Source: an uncultured Lachnospiraceae bacterium (GTDB taxonomy: Bacteria > Bacillota > Clostridia > Lachnospirales > Lachnospiraceae). From it: 64,000 bases of DNA. The notes under the pieces were generated by a model, which saw nothing but the letters and a program-made list of their open reading frames with translations, searched no databases and was not told the DNA's origin. The translations under genes and the position numbers were made by a program. Location of the stretch: the NCBI GenBank assembly GCA_910579225.1, contig CAJTTI010000018.1:1-64000 (forward strand), written 5' to 3'. Of the stretch, positions 16,285 to 23,265 are shown one piece after another; position 1 is the stretch's first letter, and each line of letters begins with the position of its first letter.

Positions 16285-16751
16285 TTCTCTATCATGGTTC
16301 CTTTTTAGAGATTGCAAAGCCGGATTTGGTTCATTCATGCCCCAATGTAGACTTCGGGCTTGGCCTTTATGTCACGCCATTGCACGAACAGGCGGCGAAG
16401 TGGTGCGGTAAGTTCAAACACCGTGGAAGAGATGGCATCATTTCCTGTTATGAATACAATGAAAGCCGGGAAGCTGAACTGAAAACTCTGAAATTCGATT
16501 CCTATTCCGAGGAATGGCTGGATTTCATTCTGAACTGCCGCAGCGGAAAAGATTCGACAGATTATGATCTTGTTGTGGGCGGTGTCGCCAATGATAAGGT
16601 GTTCAATACGGTGGAACTGTTTTTTGACGGATTGATTGACAAGACGGAAGCGATCAACCGTCTGCGTTATGAAAATCCAAACCTGCAAATTTGTTTTCGC
16701 ACAGAGAAAGCTCTGTCTCTGTTGCATTTTAAAGGAAGTGAAACACTATGA
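16281..16751 (+). CDS. DUF3990 protein, putative ADP-ribosyltransferase-fold toxin
   Basis: A 156-aa protein of the DUF3990 family, placed in the ADP-ribosyltransferase fold group. It begins MILYHGS, followed by DFGLGLYVTPLHEQAAKWC, which resembles the NAD-binding His and the FGxGxYxT element of such enzymes; a later FNTVELFFDGLI may supply the acidic residue. It is sandwiched between two DUF3791 genes with four-base overlaps on both sides (16281-16284 and 16748-16751). The three-gene unit sits inside the BREX remnant at the position of brxC/pglX. Catalysis and toxicity have not been shown here; they are inferred from the fold and operon form. Confidence 0.7.
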   Translation: MILYHGSFLEIAKPDLVHSCPNVDFGLGLYVTPLHEQAAKWCGKFKHRGRDGIISCYEYNESREAELKTLKFDSYSEEWLDFILNCRSGKDSTDYDLVVGGVANDKVFNTVELFFDGLIDKTEAINRLRYENPNLQICFRTEKALSLLHFKGSETL

Positions 16752-16960
16752 CAGCGAACCCGATTTTACTTCAGAAAAAATACAGCTGTGTTATTGAGTG
16801 CTTTGCCGGACGGCAGGGGATTTCACTGGATGCGGCATTGGATTTTTTCTACCATTCCAAGGTCTATCAGCTGATCCGTGACGGTGTTTCCGATATGCAT
16901 TGCATGAGCGATGCGTACCTGGCAGATGAACTGGAACAGGAATATCAGACAAAACGATAA
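16748..16960 (+). CDS. DUF3791 protein (second copy)
   Basis: A 70-aa DUF3791 relative (LQKKYSCVIECFAGRQGISLDAALDFFYHSKVYQLIRDGVSDMHCMSDAYLADELEQEY). It is shorter than and diverged from the first copy at 16045. The ATGA overlap with the DUF3990 gene indicates co-translation. Two different DUF3791 copies flanking one DUF3990 suggest either two subunits of an inhibitor or separate sensing and neutralising roles. Confidence 0.72.
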   Translation: MTANPILLQKKYSCVIECFAGRQGISLDAALDFFYHSKVYQLIRDGVSDMHCMSDAYLADELEQEYQTKR

Positions 16961-16999
16961 AAAACTATGTACTTTGTAGCGAATTGAGAGCGAGGTGCT

Positions 17000-17095
17000 A
17001 TGATGACCATAGAAGAAATTTTTGCAGGAGAATCGAAGAATGTGGGCAGGTCAAGAATTACCGTGCTTATTTCAATGCGAAAGCCCGCCGGTTGA
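17000..17095 (+). pseudogene. 5' remnant of an AlbA_2 (Schlafen-type) ATP-binding gene
   Basis: After GCGAGGTGCT an ATG opens MMTIEEIFAGESKNV, which is the usual first segment of AlbA_2 domain proteins (normally followed by EFK). The match ends after 15 codons at about 17044; the frame then continues into 16 meaningless codons and a stop at 17095, while a PglZ-like frame begins. This is a deletion junction. The call rests on a short match only. Confidence 0.4.
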
Positions 17096-17568
17096 AAGTC
17101 AGTACACAGAATAAAGTTCCGGAAACCCCGGCACAACTGCACATGGCTGTTATGGCGGCAATCTGCGGATTGAAAGATGCACAGCCGAATAGGATTCTTC
17201 GCAGTGTGTTCCGTGCCGGACTGGATGATTTTATTTCCATACCGCACCAGGCATATTGCTATGATTTTATTTCGGAATGGCTTCACAGCGACAAGGTGAA
17301 TTCCAGCGAAACTGGAAGACAAGGGGAGCCCGTTAGGGCGGGAAGGTGCCCTGGGGCAGAGGGCGGCCTGGGCCGGGACATTCGGCAGTTATACGATGTG
17401 GCACAATATGTTGAGGATAAAGATTGTCTGTATCCGCGTTTTGAGAAACTGTCGGTGGATGATCTGGCAGGAACAGAGTGTTTCCCGTGCATCCATGAAG
17501 TGATTCTGGGAAAGCTGATGACAGAGATCAGCGATGTTCAGAAGCTGATTGCAGATGCCGCAGCGTGA
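17044..17568 (+). pseudogene. pglZ-like fragment with internal deletions and an in-frame 84-nt insert
   Basis: The frame reads GQVKNYRAYFNAKARRLKV, LHMAVMAAICGLKDAQPNRILRSVF, then DIRQLYDVAQYVEDKD and FEKLSVDDLAGTECFPCIHEVILGKLM. These blocks resemble in order the N-terminal half of the BREX phosphatase PglZ, a protein of over 800 residues. The blocks are too close together, so internal parts are deleted, and the catalytic alkaline-phosphatase domain is absent. The 28-codon repeat at 17289-17373 interrupts EWLHS and RDIRQL. No own start codon is apparent after the junction at 17044. Assignment is from recalled family patterns and from its position between brxB and brxL fragments. Confidence 0.5.
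17289..17373 (+). repeat. In-frame GC-rich insertion element, copy 2
   Basis: Same length and reading phase as copy 1 at 15830-15914 and the same inferred target, AG^CCG (CACAGCCGGGAC restored). Most differences lie in the first hairpin, where two base pairs change on both sides (T-A to C-G and G-C to A-T), keeping the stem. Others are mostly silent or loop changes. It inserts 28 codons containing RQGEPVRAGRCPGAEGGLG into the pglZ-like fragment. Confidence 0.75.
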
Positions 17569-17671
17569 GCCGTTTCAGATTGACATCGCTTTTGCGGTGG
17601 ATGAGTTTGATTTCTTTAGTTAGTACCGCAGGAGATGGAAAGAGGGAACAGTTTACAGAGGGTGAAAGCAC

Positions 17672-17732
17672 ATGTGAAGAAATAAAGAACAAGCTCCGTC
17701 AGAACTTTGACAGTAAGATTGTTCGGAAAGAT
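17672..17732 (+). pseudogene. brxL 5' remnant (frameshifted)
   Basis: GAGGGTGAAAGCAC leads to an ATG at 17672. With one base removed after it, the reading becomes MEEIKNKLRQNFDSKIVRKD, closely resembling the start of the Lon-like BREX protein BrxL (about 680 aa), whose N-terminus carries a conserved VRKD. As it stands the ATG is followed at once by TGA. The match stops at 17732, 13 bases before the clpB CIRCE element, so the rest of brxL is deleted. Short match, but position and order support it. Confidence 0.45.
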
Positions 17733-17745
17733 TCTTTGCAAAAAA

Positions 17746-17772
17746 TTAGCACTCACCTCTTGACAGTGCTAA
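17746..17772. promoter_or_regulatory. CIRCE operator (HrcA site) of clpB
   Basis: TTAGCACTC, nine bases, then CAGTGCTAA, matching the CIRCE consensus TTAGCACTC-N9-GAGTGCTAA with one difference. The -35 box of the clpB promoter lies inside it, so HrcA binding would directly exclude RNA polymerase. Confidence 0.93.
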
Positions 17773-17788
17773 TAATCGGTGTTATAGT
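17760..17788 (+). promoter_or_regulatory. clpB promoter
   Basis: A perfect TTGACA and TATAGT separated by 17 bases. The -35 occupies the spacer and right arm of CIRCE. Confidence 0.85.
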
Positions 17789-17841
17789 CACTATAGAACA
17801 AATAAGTTCTGTTTAAGAAGCAGTTGAGAGGAGGACGGCAT

Positions 17842-20424
17842 ATGAAATTTCAGAAATTTACGCAGAAATCTGCCCAAGCGGTGAATGACCTAGAAAAGAC
17901 GGCACTGGAATACGGAAATCAGGAGATTGAGCAGGAGCATTTGCTGTACAGTCTTTTGACCCAGGAGGAAAGCCTGATTGCCAGACTGATTGCCAAGATG
18001 GATATAGATGCTGTCTTATTTAAAGAGAGAGTGGAAGAAGCGCTGAATAAAAGGGTAAAAGTGTCCGGCGGACAACCCTATGTGGGGCAATATCTGAACC
18101 GGGCACTGATCAGTGCGGAGGAAGAAGCAAAGCGGATGGGAGACGAATATGTCTCTGTAGAACATCTGTTTCTGTCTCTTCTGGACAATCCAAGTCCGGC
18201 TGTCAAAGCTCTTTTTAAAGAAAGCGGAATCACAAAAGACCGGTTTTTGCAGGCGCTGTCCACGGTTCGGGGCAATCAGAGAGTGACCAGCGACAATCCG
18301 GAGGCTACCTATGATACCTTGAACAAATACGGCTATGACCTGGTAGAGCGTGCCAGGGAACAGAAACTGGACCCGGTTATCGGAAGAGATGCGGAGATCC
18401 GCAACGTGATCCGGATCCTTTCCCGGAAGACCAAGAACAATCCGGTGCTGATCGGAGAGCCGGGGGTAGGTAAAACTGCAGTGGTGGAAGGCCTGGCGCA
18501 GAGGATTGTCCGGGGAGATGTGCCGGAGGGACTGAAGGAGAAGAAGGTTTTCGCGCTGGATATGGGAGCACTGGTAGCAGGAGCCAAATACCGTGGGGAG
18601 TTTGAGGAACGTCTGAAGGCAGTTTTGGAGGAAGTACGTAAAAGCGAAGGGCGTATTATTTTATTTATTGATGAGCTGCATCTGATCGTGGGAGCAGGCA
18701 AGACGGACGGAGCCATGGATGCAGGCAATATGCTGAAGCCTCTTCTGGCGAGAGGGGAACTGCACTGCATCGGCGCCACAACTCTGGATGAGTATCGGCA
18801 GTATATTGAGAAAGACGCGGCGTTGGAGCGCAGGTTCCAGCAGGTGCTGGTGGATGAGCCCACAGTGGAGGATACGATCTCTATTTTGAGGGGATTAAAG
18901 GATCGCTATGAAGTGTTCCATGGAGTAAAGATTACAGATTCCGCCCTGGTGTCTGCGGCCATGTTGTCCCATCGCTATATTTCCGAACGGTTCCTGCCGG
19001 ACAAGGCCATCGACCTGGTGGACGAGGCATGCGCGCTGATTAAGACGGAGCTGGATTCTATGCCTACTGAGCTGGACGAACTGCGTCGAAAGGTTCTGCA
19101 GCTTGAGATCGAAGAGGCGGCACTGAAAAAGGAGACGGATCGACTGAGTCAGGATCGCCTGGAGGCGCTGCAGCGGGAGCTGGCGGAACTTCGTGATGAA
19201 TTTAACAATAAAAAAGCCCAGTGGGATGACGAAAAGCACTCGGTTGAGCGGCTTAGCAGGCTCAGAGAAGAGATCGAAGGGGTGAACAAACAGATCCAGG
19301 CTGCCCAACAGAGTTACGACCTGGAGAAAGCTGCTCAGCTTCAGTATGGTCAGCTGCCTCAGCTTCAGAAGCAGCTGGATGAAGAAGAGGAGAAAGTGAA
19401 GAAGCAGGATCTGTCTCTGGTCCATGAAAGTGTGACTGATGAGGAGATTGCCAGGATCATCTCCCGGTGGACCGGCATCCCGGTGGCGAAGCTGACGGAA
19501 AGTGAACGGAATAAAACGCTTCATCTGGATGCAGAACTGCACAAGCGGGTGATCGGACAGGATGAGGGAGTCCGGAAGGTGGCGGATGCGATCATCCGTT
19601 CCAAGGCGGGGATCAAAGATCCGGGCAAACCTATTGGTTCTTTCTTGTTCCTCGGGCCCACTGGCGTGGGTAAGACGGAGCTCGCCAAGACACTGGCAGC
19701 CAGCCTCTTTGACGATGAACAGAATATGGTCCGTATTGATATGAGTGAATATATGGAGAAATATTCGGTCTCCAGGCTGATCGGAGCGCCTCCCGGATAT
19801 GTGGGCTATGAAGAAGGCGGCCAGCTGACAGAAGCAGTCCGCAGGCATCCGTACTCCGTCGTACTTTTTGATGAAGTGGAAAAGGCACACCCGGATGTGT
19901 TCAATGTGCTTCTGCAGGTGCTGGATGACGGGCGGATCACAGATTCCCAGGGCAGGACGGTAGACTTTAAAAATACGATTCTGATCATGACGTCCAACAT
20001 TGGATCTTCTTATCTCCTGGAAGGCATTGATGAAAAAGGCCAGATCCGTCCGGAAAATGAAGCGATGGTAATGAACGACCTTCGGAATCATTTCCGACCG
20101 GAGTTTCTGAACCGTCTGGATGAGACGATTCTGTTCAAGCCGCTGACCAGGGATAATATCGGACATATCGTGGATCTGCTGCTTGCAGATCTGAACCGGA
20201 GGCTTTCCGACAAAGAACTGACCCTTCAGGTGACAGATGCTGCAAAAGCATATATTGTGGAACATGGGTACGATCCGGTGTATGGGGCGCGGCCTCTGAA
20301 GCGTTATCTGCAGAAGTACGTGGAGACTATGGCGGCGAAGTATATTTTATCCGGTCAGGCTTGTGCAGGAAGCGTCATGGTGGTGGATTGCGGTGAAAAC
20401 GGGCTTCTGATTCGGGAACCATAA
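17842..20424 (+). CDS. clpB: ATP-dependent disaggregase ClpB
   Basis: A cytoplasmic hexameric AAA+ chaperone that, with DnaK, pulls proteins out of aggregates. The 860-aa protein has all family parts: Clp N domain (KFTQKSAQAVNDLEKTAL onward), first ATPase domain with Walker A GEPGVGKT near residue 207 and Walker B LFIDELH, the coiled-coil middle domain at about 405-530 that defines ClpB against ClpC or ClpA, and a second ATPase domain with GPTGVGKT and VVLFDEVEKAH. GGTGVGKTE-type and arginine-finger regions are normal. The ATG at 17842 follows GAGGAGG; the upstream TTG at 17824 is not needed. It is under HrcA control through the CIRCE element. Confidence 0.97.
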   Translation: MKFQKFTQKSAQAVNDLEKTALEYGNQEIEQEHLLYSLLTQEESLIARLIAKMDIDAVLFKERVEEALNKRVKVSGGQPYVGQYLNRALISAEEEAKRMGDEYVSVEHLFLSLLDNPSPAVKALFKESGITKDRFLQALSTVRGNQRVTSDNPEATYDTLNKYGYDLVERAREQKLDPVIGRDAEIRNVIRILSRKTKNNPVLIGEPGVGKTAVVEGLAQRIVRGDVPEGLKEKKVFALDMGALVAGAKYRGEFEERLKAVLEEVRKSEGRIILFIDELHLIVGAGKTDGAMDAGNMLKPLLARGELHCIGATTLDEYRQYIEKDAALERRFQQVLVDEPTVEDTISILRGLKDRYEVFHGVKITDSALVSAAMLSHRYISERFLPDKAIDLVDEACALIKTELDSMPTELDELRRKVLQLEIEEAALKKETDRLSQDRLEALQRELAELRDEFNNKKAQWDDEKHSVERLSRLREEIEGVNKQIQAAQQSYDLEKAAQLQYGQLPQLQKQLDEEEEKVKKQDLSLVHESVTDEEIARIISRWTGIPVAKLTESERNKTLHLDAELHKRVIGQDEGVRKVADAIIRSKAGIKDPGKPIGSFLFLGPTGVGKTELAKTLAASLFDDEQNMVRIDMSEYMEKYSVSRLIGAPPGYVGYEEGGQLTEAVRRHPYSVVLFDEVEKAHPDVFNVLLQVLDDGRITDSQGRTVDFKNTILIMTSNIGSSYLLEGIDEKGQIRPENEAMVMNDLRNHFRPEFLNRLDETILFKPLTRDNIGHIVDLLLADLNRRLSDKELTLQVTDAAKAYIVEHGYDPVYGARPLKRYLQKYVETMAAKYILSGQACAGSVMVVDCGENGLLIREP

Positions 20425-20502
20425 TGAAAATGACCCGGTTGGGCCTGGCCTATGCAAATGGATGGCACATAAAGTATAATATAATAAAACTGGAGGATAA
20501 TT

Positions 20503-20676
20503 GTGATACCAAAAGACCCCATGATGCTGCTCAGCTATGTGAACACCCAGCTTCGGGATTTCTATCCGGACTTTGCAGGCTTTTGTGAAGATAAGGGGCT
20601 GGATGCTTCAGAAGTGGAAGAAAAGCTACGCAGTATTGACTATGAATATGATGCAAAGATCAATCGTTTTGTATAA
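20503..20676 (+). CDS. DUF4250 small protein
   Basis: A 57-aa gene starting with GTG at 20503, preceded by TGGAGG seven bases upstream. The sequence PKDPMMLLSYVNTQLRD and the ending IDYEYDAKINRFV are characteristic of DUF4250, a short family found in Lachnospiraceae and relatives with no known function. A perfect TATAAT at 20475-20480, with a poor -35, may be its promoter. It lies just before the infC leader promoter. Confidence 0.8.
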   Translation: MIPKDPMMLLSYVNTQLRDFYPDFAGFCEDKGLDASEVEEKLRSIDYEYDAKINRFV

Positions 20677-20682
20677 AAACAG

Positions 20683-20711
20683 TTGACATCCGGTATTTTC
20701 TGTGCTATGGT
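20683..20711 (+). promoter_or_regulatory. Promoter of the infC-rpmI-rplT operon
   Basis: TTGACA and TATGGT are separated by 17 bases. Transcription would start about 155 bases before infC, producing the attenuator leader. Confidence 0.8.
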
Positions 20712-20717
20712 AGATAA

Positions 20718-20854
20718 GGTTATGAAATGAAAGAAGAGTATCCACTCTCACCTTGGCACAGGAAGTGACCCGGGTTAATACGGTAAGATGGTATGCGGCT
20801 GCATATTTCTTTTGTGTGTTAAGTGGATAGTTTTCTATCCACTTTTTTATGCGC
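20718..20854 (+). promoter_or_regulatory. infC operon leader with attenuator
   Basis: The leader ends in a clear terminator: AAGTGGATAG (20821-20830), TTTT loop, CTATCCACTT (20835-20844) and a T-run to 20848. An earlier segment TATCCACT at 20739-20746 is complementary to the left arm of that stem and could form an antiterminator. This fits the known class of L20/IF3 leaders in Bacillota, where ribosomal protein L20 favours termination. Confidence 0.75.
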
Positions 20855-20868
20855 GGAGGTGTACAGTT

Positions 20869-21378
20869 ATTAGCGAATTAATGATTAATGAGCAGATCAG
20901 AGATCGGGAGATCCGACTGATCGGCAAGGATGGAGAACAGTTAGGCATTATGTCTGCCAGTGAGGCAATGAGAATGGCGAGGGAGGCTGAGCTGGATCTG
21001 GTCAAGATTGCTCCTACTGCCAAGCCACCGGTATGTAAGATCATTGATTATGGAAAATACCGTTATGAGCTGGCGAGAAAAGAAAAGGAAGCAAGAAAGA
21101 AACAGAAAACCATCGAAATCAAAGAAGTTCGTCTGTCTCCGAATATTGACGACAACGACCTGAAAACAAAAGTAAATGCGGCAAGAAAGTTCATTCAAAA
21201 GGGTGACAAAGTAAAGGTGACTCTTCGTTTTCGCGGACGTGAGATGGCACATGTACAGAGCAGTAAGCGGATTCTGGATGAATTTGCCGAGAAGCTGGCA
21301 GATATTGCAGTTGTCGACAGGGCGCCGAAGATGGAAGGCCGAAGCATGACCATGTTTTTCAGTGAAAAACGTAATTAA
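20869..21378 (+). CDS. infC: Translation initiation factor IF-3
   Basis: IF-3 binds the 30S subunit and checks start-codon pairing. The protein contains MINEQIRDREIRLIGKDGEQ, the KPPVCKIIDYGKYRYE segment and the C-terminal KVKVTLRFRGREMAH block. GGAGG at 20855-20859 is nine bases before an ATT at 20869, giving (M)SELMINEQ; the next in-frame ATG at 20881 is 21 bases from GGAGG, too far. An AUU start is known for infC in other bacteria and is the basis of its autoregulation. From ATT the protein is 169 aa, the usual length. First gene of infC-rpmI-rplT. Confidence 0.95.
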   Translation: MSELMINEQIRDREIRLIGKDGEQLGIMSASEAMRMAREAELDLVKIAPTAKPPVCKIIDYGKYRYELARKEKEARKKQKTIEIKEVRLSPNIDDNDLKTKVNAARKFIQKGDKVKVTLRFRGREMAHVQSSKRILDEFAEKLADIAVVDRAPKMEGRSMTMFFSEKRN

Positions 21379-21484
21379 CTTATCCAGAAGCTGTAAAGGG
21401 CGGGTTCCTTTAGGGGATCGGTAAGTTATGCCGGATCGGCAGATCCGGCGCAAGATAGAATATGTTTACAGGAGGAATCAACAT

Positions 21485-21682
21485 ATGCCAAAAGTAAAGA
21501 CAAGCAGAGCAGCTGCAAAACGTTTTAAGAAGACCGGAACCGGACAGTTAAAAAGAATGAAAGCTTATAAGAGCCATATCTTAACTAAAAAATCTCAGAA
21601 GAGAAAGAGAAATCTTAGAAAATCTACCATCACGGATGCTACCAATGTAAAGAGCATGAAGAAGATTTTACCGTATTTATAA
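21485..21682 (+). CDS. rpmI: 50S ribosomal protein L35
   Basis: A 65-aa, very basic protein starting MPKVKTSRAAAKRFKKTGTG and ending KKILPYL, a full match to L35 of the large ribosomal subunit. The ATG at 21485 follows GGAGG. It lies between infC and rplT in the classical order. Confidence 0.97.
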   Translation: MPKVKTSRAAAKRFKKTGTGQLKRMKAYKSHILTKKSQKRKRNLRKSTITDATNVKSMKKILPYL

Positions 21683-21709
21683 GATTTGGAGAGTTAAGGA
21701 GGAAGAACA

Positions 21710-22069
21710 ATGGCAAGAGTGAAAGGCGGCTTAAACGCTAAAAAGAGACATAATAGAGTATTAAAGCTTGCAAAAGGCTACAGAGGCGCAAGAAGCAAGC
21801 AGTATCGGGTTGCAAAACAGTCTGTAATGAGAGCGCTGACCAGTGCTTATGCAGGACGGAAGCAGAGAAAACGCCAGTTCAGACAGCTTTGGATTGCGCG
21901 TATCAATGCGGCGGCACGTATGAACGGCCTGTCCTACAGCAAATTCATGTATGGACTGAAAAATGCAGGCGTGGAGATGAACAGAAAGATTCTTGCAGAT
22001 ATGGCAGTGAATGATGCAGCAGCTTTCACCGCACTGGCAGATACTGCAAAAAGTGCATTGAATAAATAA
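21710..22069 (+). CDS. rplT: 50S ribosomal protein L20
   Basis: A 119-aa basic protein (MARVKGGLNAKKRHNRVLKLAKG at the start; RQLWIARINAAARMNGLSYSKFM in the centre). L20 assembles early on 23S rRNA and in Bacillota also represses its own operon through the leader, such as the one at 20718-20854. GGAGG precedes the ATG. Last gene of the operon. Confidence 0.97.
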   Translation: MARVKGGLNAKKRHNRVLKLAKGYRGARSKQYRVAKQSVMRALTSAYAGRKQRKRQFRQLWIARINAAARMNGLSYSKFMYGLKNAGVEMNRKILADMAVNDAAAFTALADTAKSALNK

Positions 22070-22086
22070 AAAGAGATTGTACAAAA

Positions 22087-22131
22087 GCCCTTGGGAGGAC
22101 TGCCGGGACAGGCAGGGTTCCAGGGGCTTCG
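22087..22131 (+). terminator. Terminator of infC-rpmI-rplT
   Basis: A long interrupted stem: AAGCCCTTGG pairs with CCAGGGGCTT, with an inner CTGCC/GGCAG helix. It is followed by a short T-rich stretch, so the T-run is weak. Confidence 0.6.
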
Positions 22132-22169
22132 TTTCCAGGTGGATTAGATTTATACGCAGAAAAGATGTG

Positions 22170-22181
22170 GAACATATGTTC
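22170..22181. promoter_or_regulatory. Possible operator upstream of the COG0523 genes
   Basis: GAACATATGTTC is a perfect 12-bp palindrome 27 bases before the start codon, next to TATAAG. It does not match the known Bacillota Zur consensus, so the regulator is unknown. Confidence 0.25.
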
Positions 22182-22208
22182 TGTATAAGAATGGGATAGG
22201 AGCAGGTT

Positions 22209-23243
22209 ATGACAAAAATTGAGATTATTTCCGGTTTTCTGGGAGCCGGTAAGACCACATTGATCAAAAAGATGCTGCAGGAAGTATTTGCGGGAGAGAA
22301 AATTGTACTGATAGAAAATGAATTCGGAGAGATCGGTATAGACGGCGGGTTTCTGAAAGAAGCGGGGATACAGATTACGGAGATGAATTCCGGATGTATC
22401 TGTTGTTCTTTAGTGGGAGACTTCGGAACGGCACTGAAAGAAGTTATAGAAACCTATGCTCCAGACCGGATTCTGATCGAGCCTTCCGGAGTAGGGAAAC
22501 TGTCAGATGTAACAAGAGCAGTGCAGGGGGTTGCAGCCCAAGAGCCGGTGGAACTGAACAGTTCTGTGACCGTCGTGGACGGACAGAAGTGCCGGATGTA
22601 TATGAAGAATTTTGGTGAGTTTTTTAATAATCAGGTGGAACACGCGGGCACAATTGTGATCAGCCGTACTCAGAAAATGACAGAGGAGAAACTGGAAGCC
22701 TGTGTGAAGATGCTGAGAGAAAAAAATCCCACAGCGACGATTATCACGACCCCCTGGGAAGAGCTGAAAGGCGAACAGATTCTTGCAGCCATGCAGCATC
22801 AGGATTTGCTAATGAAAGAAGAACTGGAAGGGCATCTTAAGGAACATGGACATGCTCATGGTCACAGCCGTGGGGAGGACTGCGGCTGTCATGACCATGA
22901 TCATGAACACAATCATGGGGAGGACTGCGGCTGTCACGACCATGATCACCACCATCATCATGCAGATGAGATTTTTACAAGCTGGGGAAAAGAGACGCCT
23001 CACAAGTACAGTGAAGAACAGCTTCAGAAGATTTTGGCGAAACTTTCGGATGATGATGAATGTGGTATCATTCTCCGGGCCAAGGGTATCGTTCCCTGTA
23101 CGGATGGCGGCTGGCTGCACTTTGATATGGTCCCGGAGGAGTTTGAAATCAGGCACGGAGAGGCAGACTATACCGGTCGCCTCTGCGTAATTGGGTCCCA
23201 TCTGAATGAAGAAGAATTGTCCAGGCTCTTTGAGCTTGTTTAG
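22209..23243 (+). CDS. COG0523 (CobW/ZNG1-like) metallochaperone GTPase with His-rich loop
   Basis: A 344-aa cytoplasmic GTPase of the G3E family. Walker A GFLGAGKTT is at residues 9-17, ENEFGE lies at switch I, the metal-binding CxCC motif appears as SGCICCS near residue 64, and a CobW C-terminal domain closes the protein. Between them sits a His/Asp/Cys-rich loop (about residues 215-255) with the unit HGEDCGCHDHDH twice in tandem, which should bind zinc or a similar metal. Such proteins deliver metal to client enzymes at low metal supply. It is probably co-transcribed with the related gene 22 bp downstream. The specific metal is not shown by the sequence. Confidence 0.88.
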   Translation: MTKIEIISGFLGAGKTTLIKKMLQEVFAGEKIVLIENEFGEIGIDGGFLKEAGIQITEMNSGCICCSLVGDFGTALKEVIETYAPDRILIEPSGVGKLSDVTRAVQGVAAQEPVELNSSVTVVDGQKCRMYMKNFGEFFNNQVEHAGTIVISRTQKMTEEKLEACVKMLREKNPTATIITTPWEELKGEQILAAMQHQDLLMKEELEGHLKEHGHAHGHSRGEDCGCHDHDHEHNHGEDCGCHDHDHHHHHADEIFTSWGKETPHKYSEEQLQKILAKLSDDDECGIILRAKGIVPCTDGGWLHFDMVPEEFEIRHGEADYTGRLCVIGSHLNEEELSRLFELV

Positions 23244-23265
23244 GGATTGTCAGGAGATAAGGATT

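Noticed and set aside
15830..17373. Reading the 84-nt repeat as an IscB/TnpB guide-RNA scaffold (HEARO or IS605 end)
   Set aside because: No IscB, TnpB or TnpA gene or fragment is present, and I cannot match the sequence to those RNA classes from memory.
18895..20265. A 456-codon open frame on the minus strand
   Set aside because: Antisense shadow of clpB, without ribosome site or recognisable protein.
22860..22960. Tandem repeat considered as a CRISPR-like array
   Set aside because: It is an in-frame duplication encoding the metal-binding loop; no CRISPR repeats or cas genes occur in the window.
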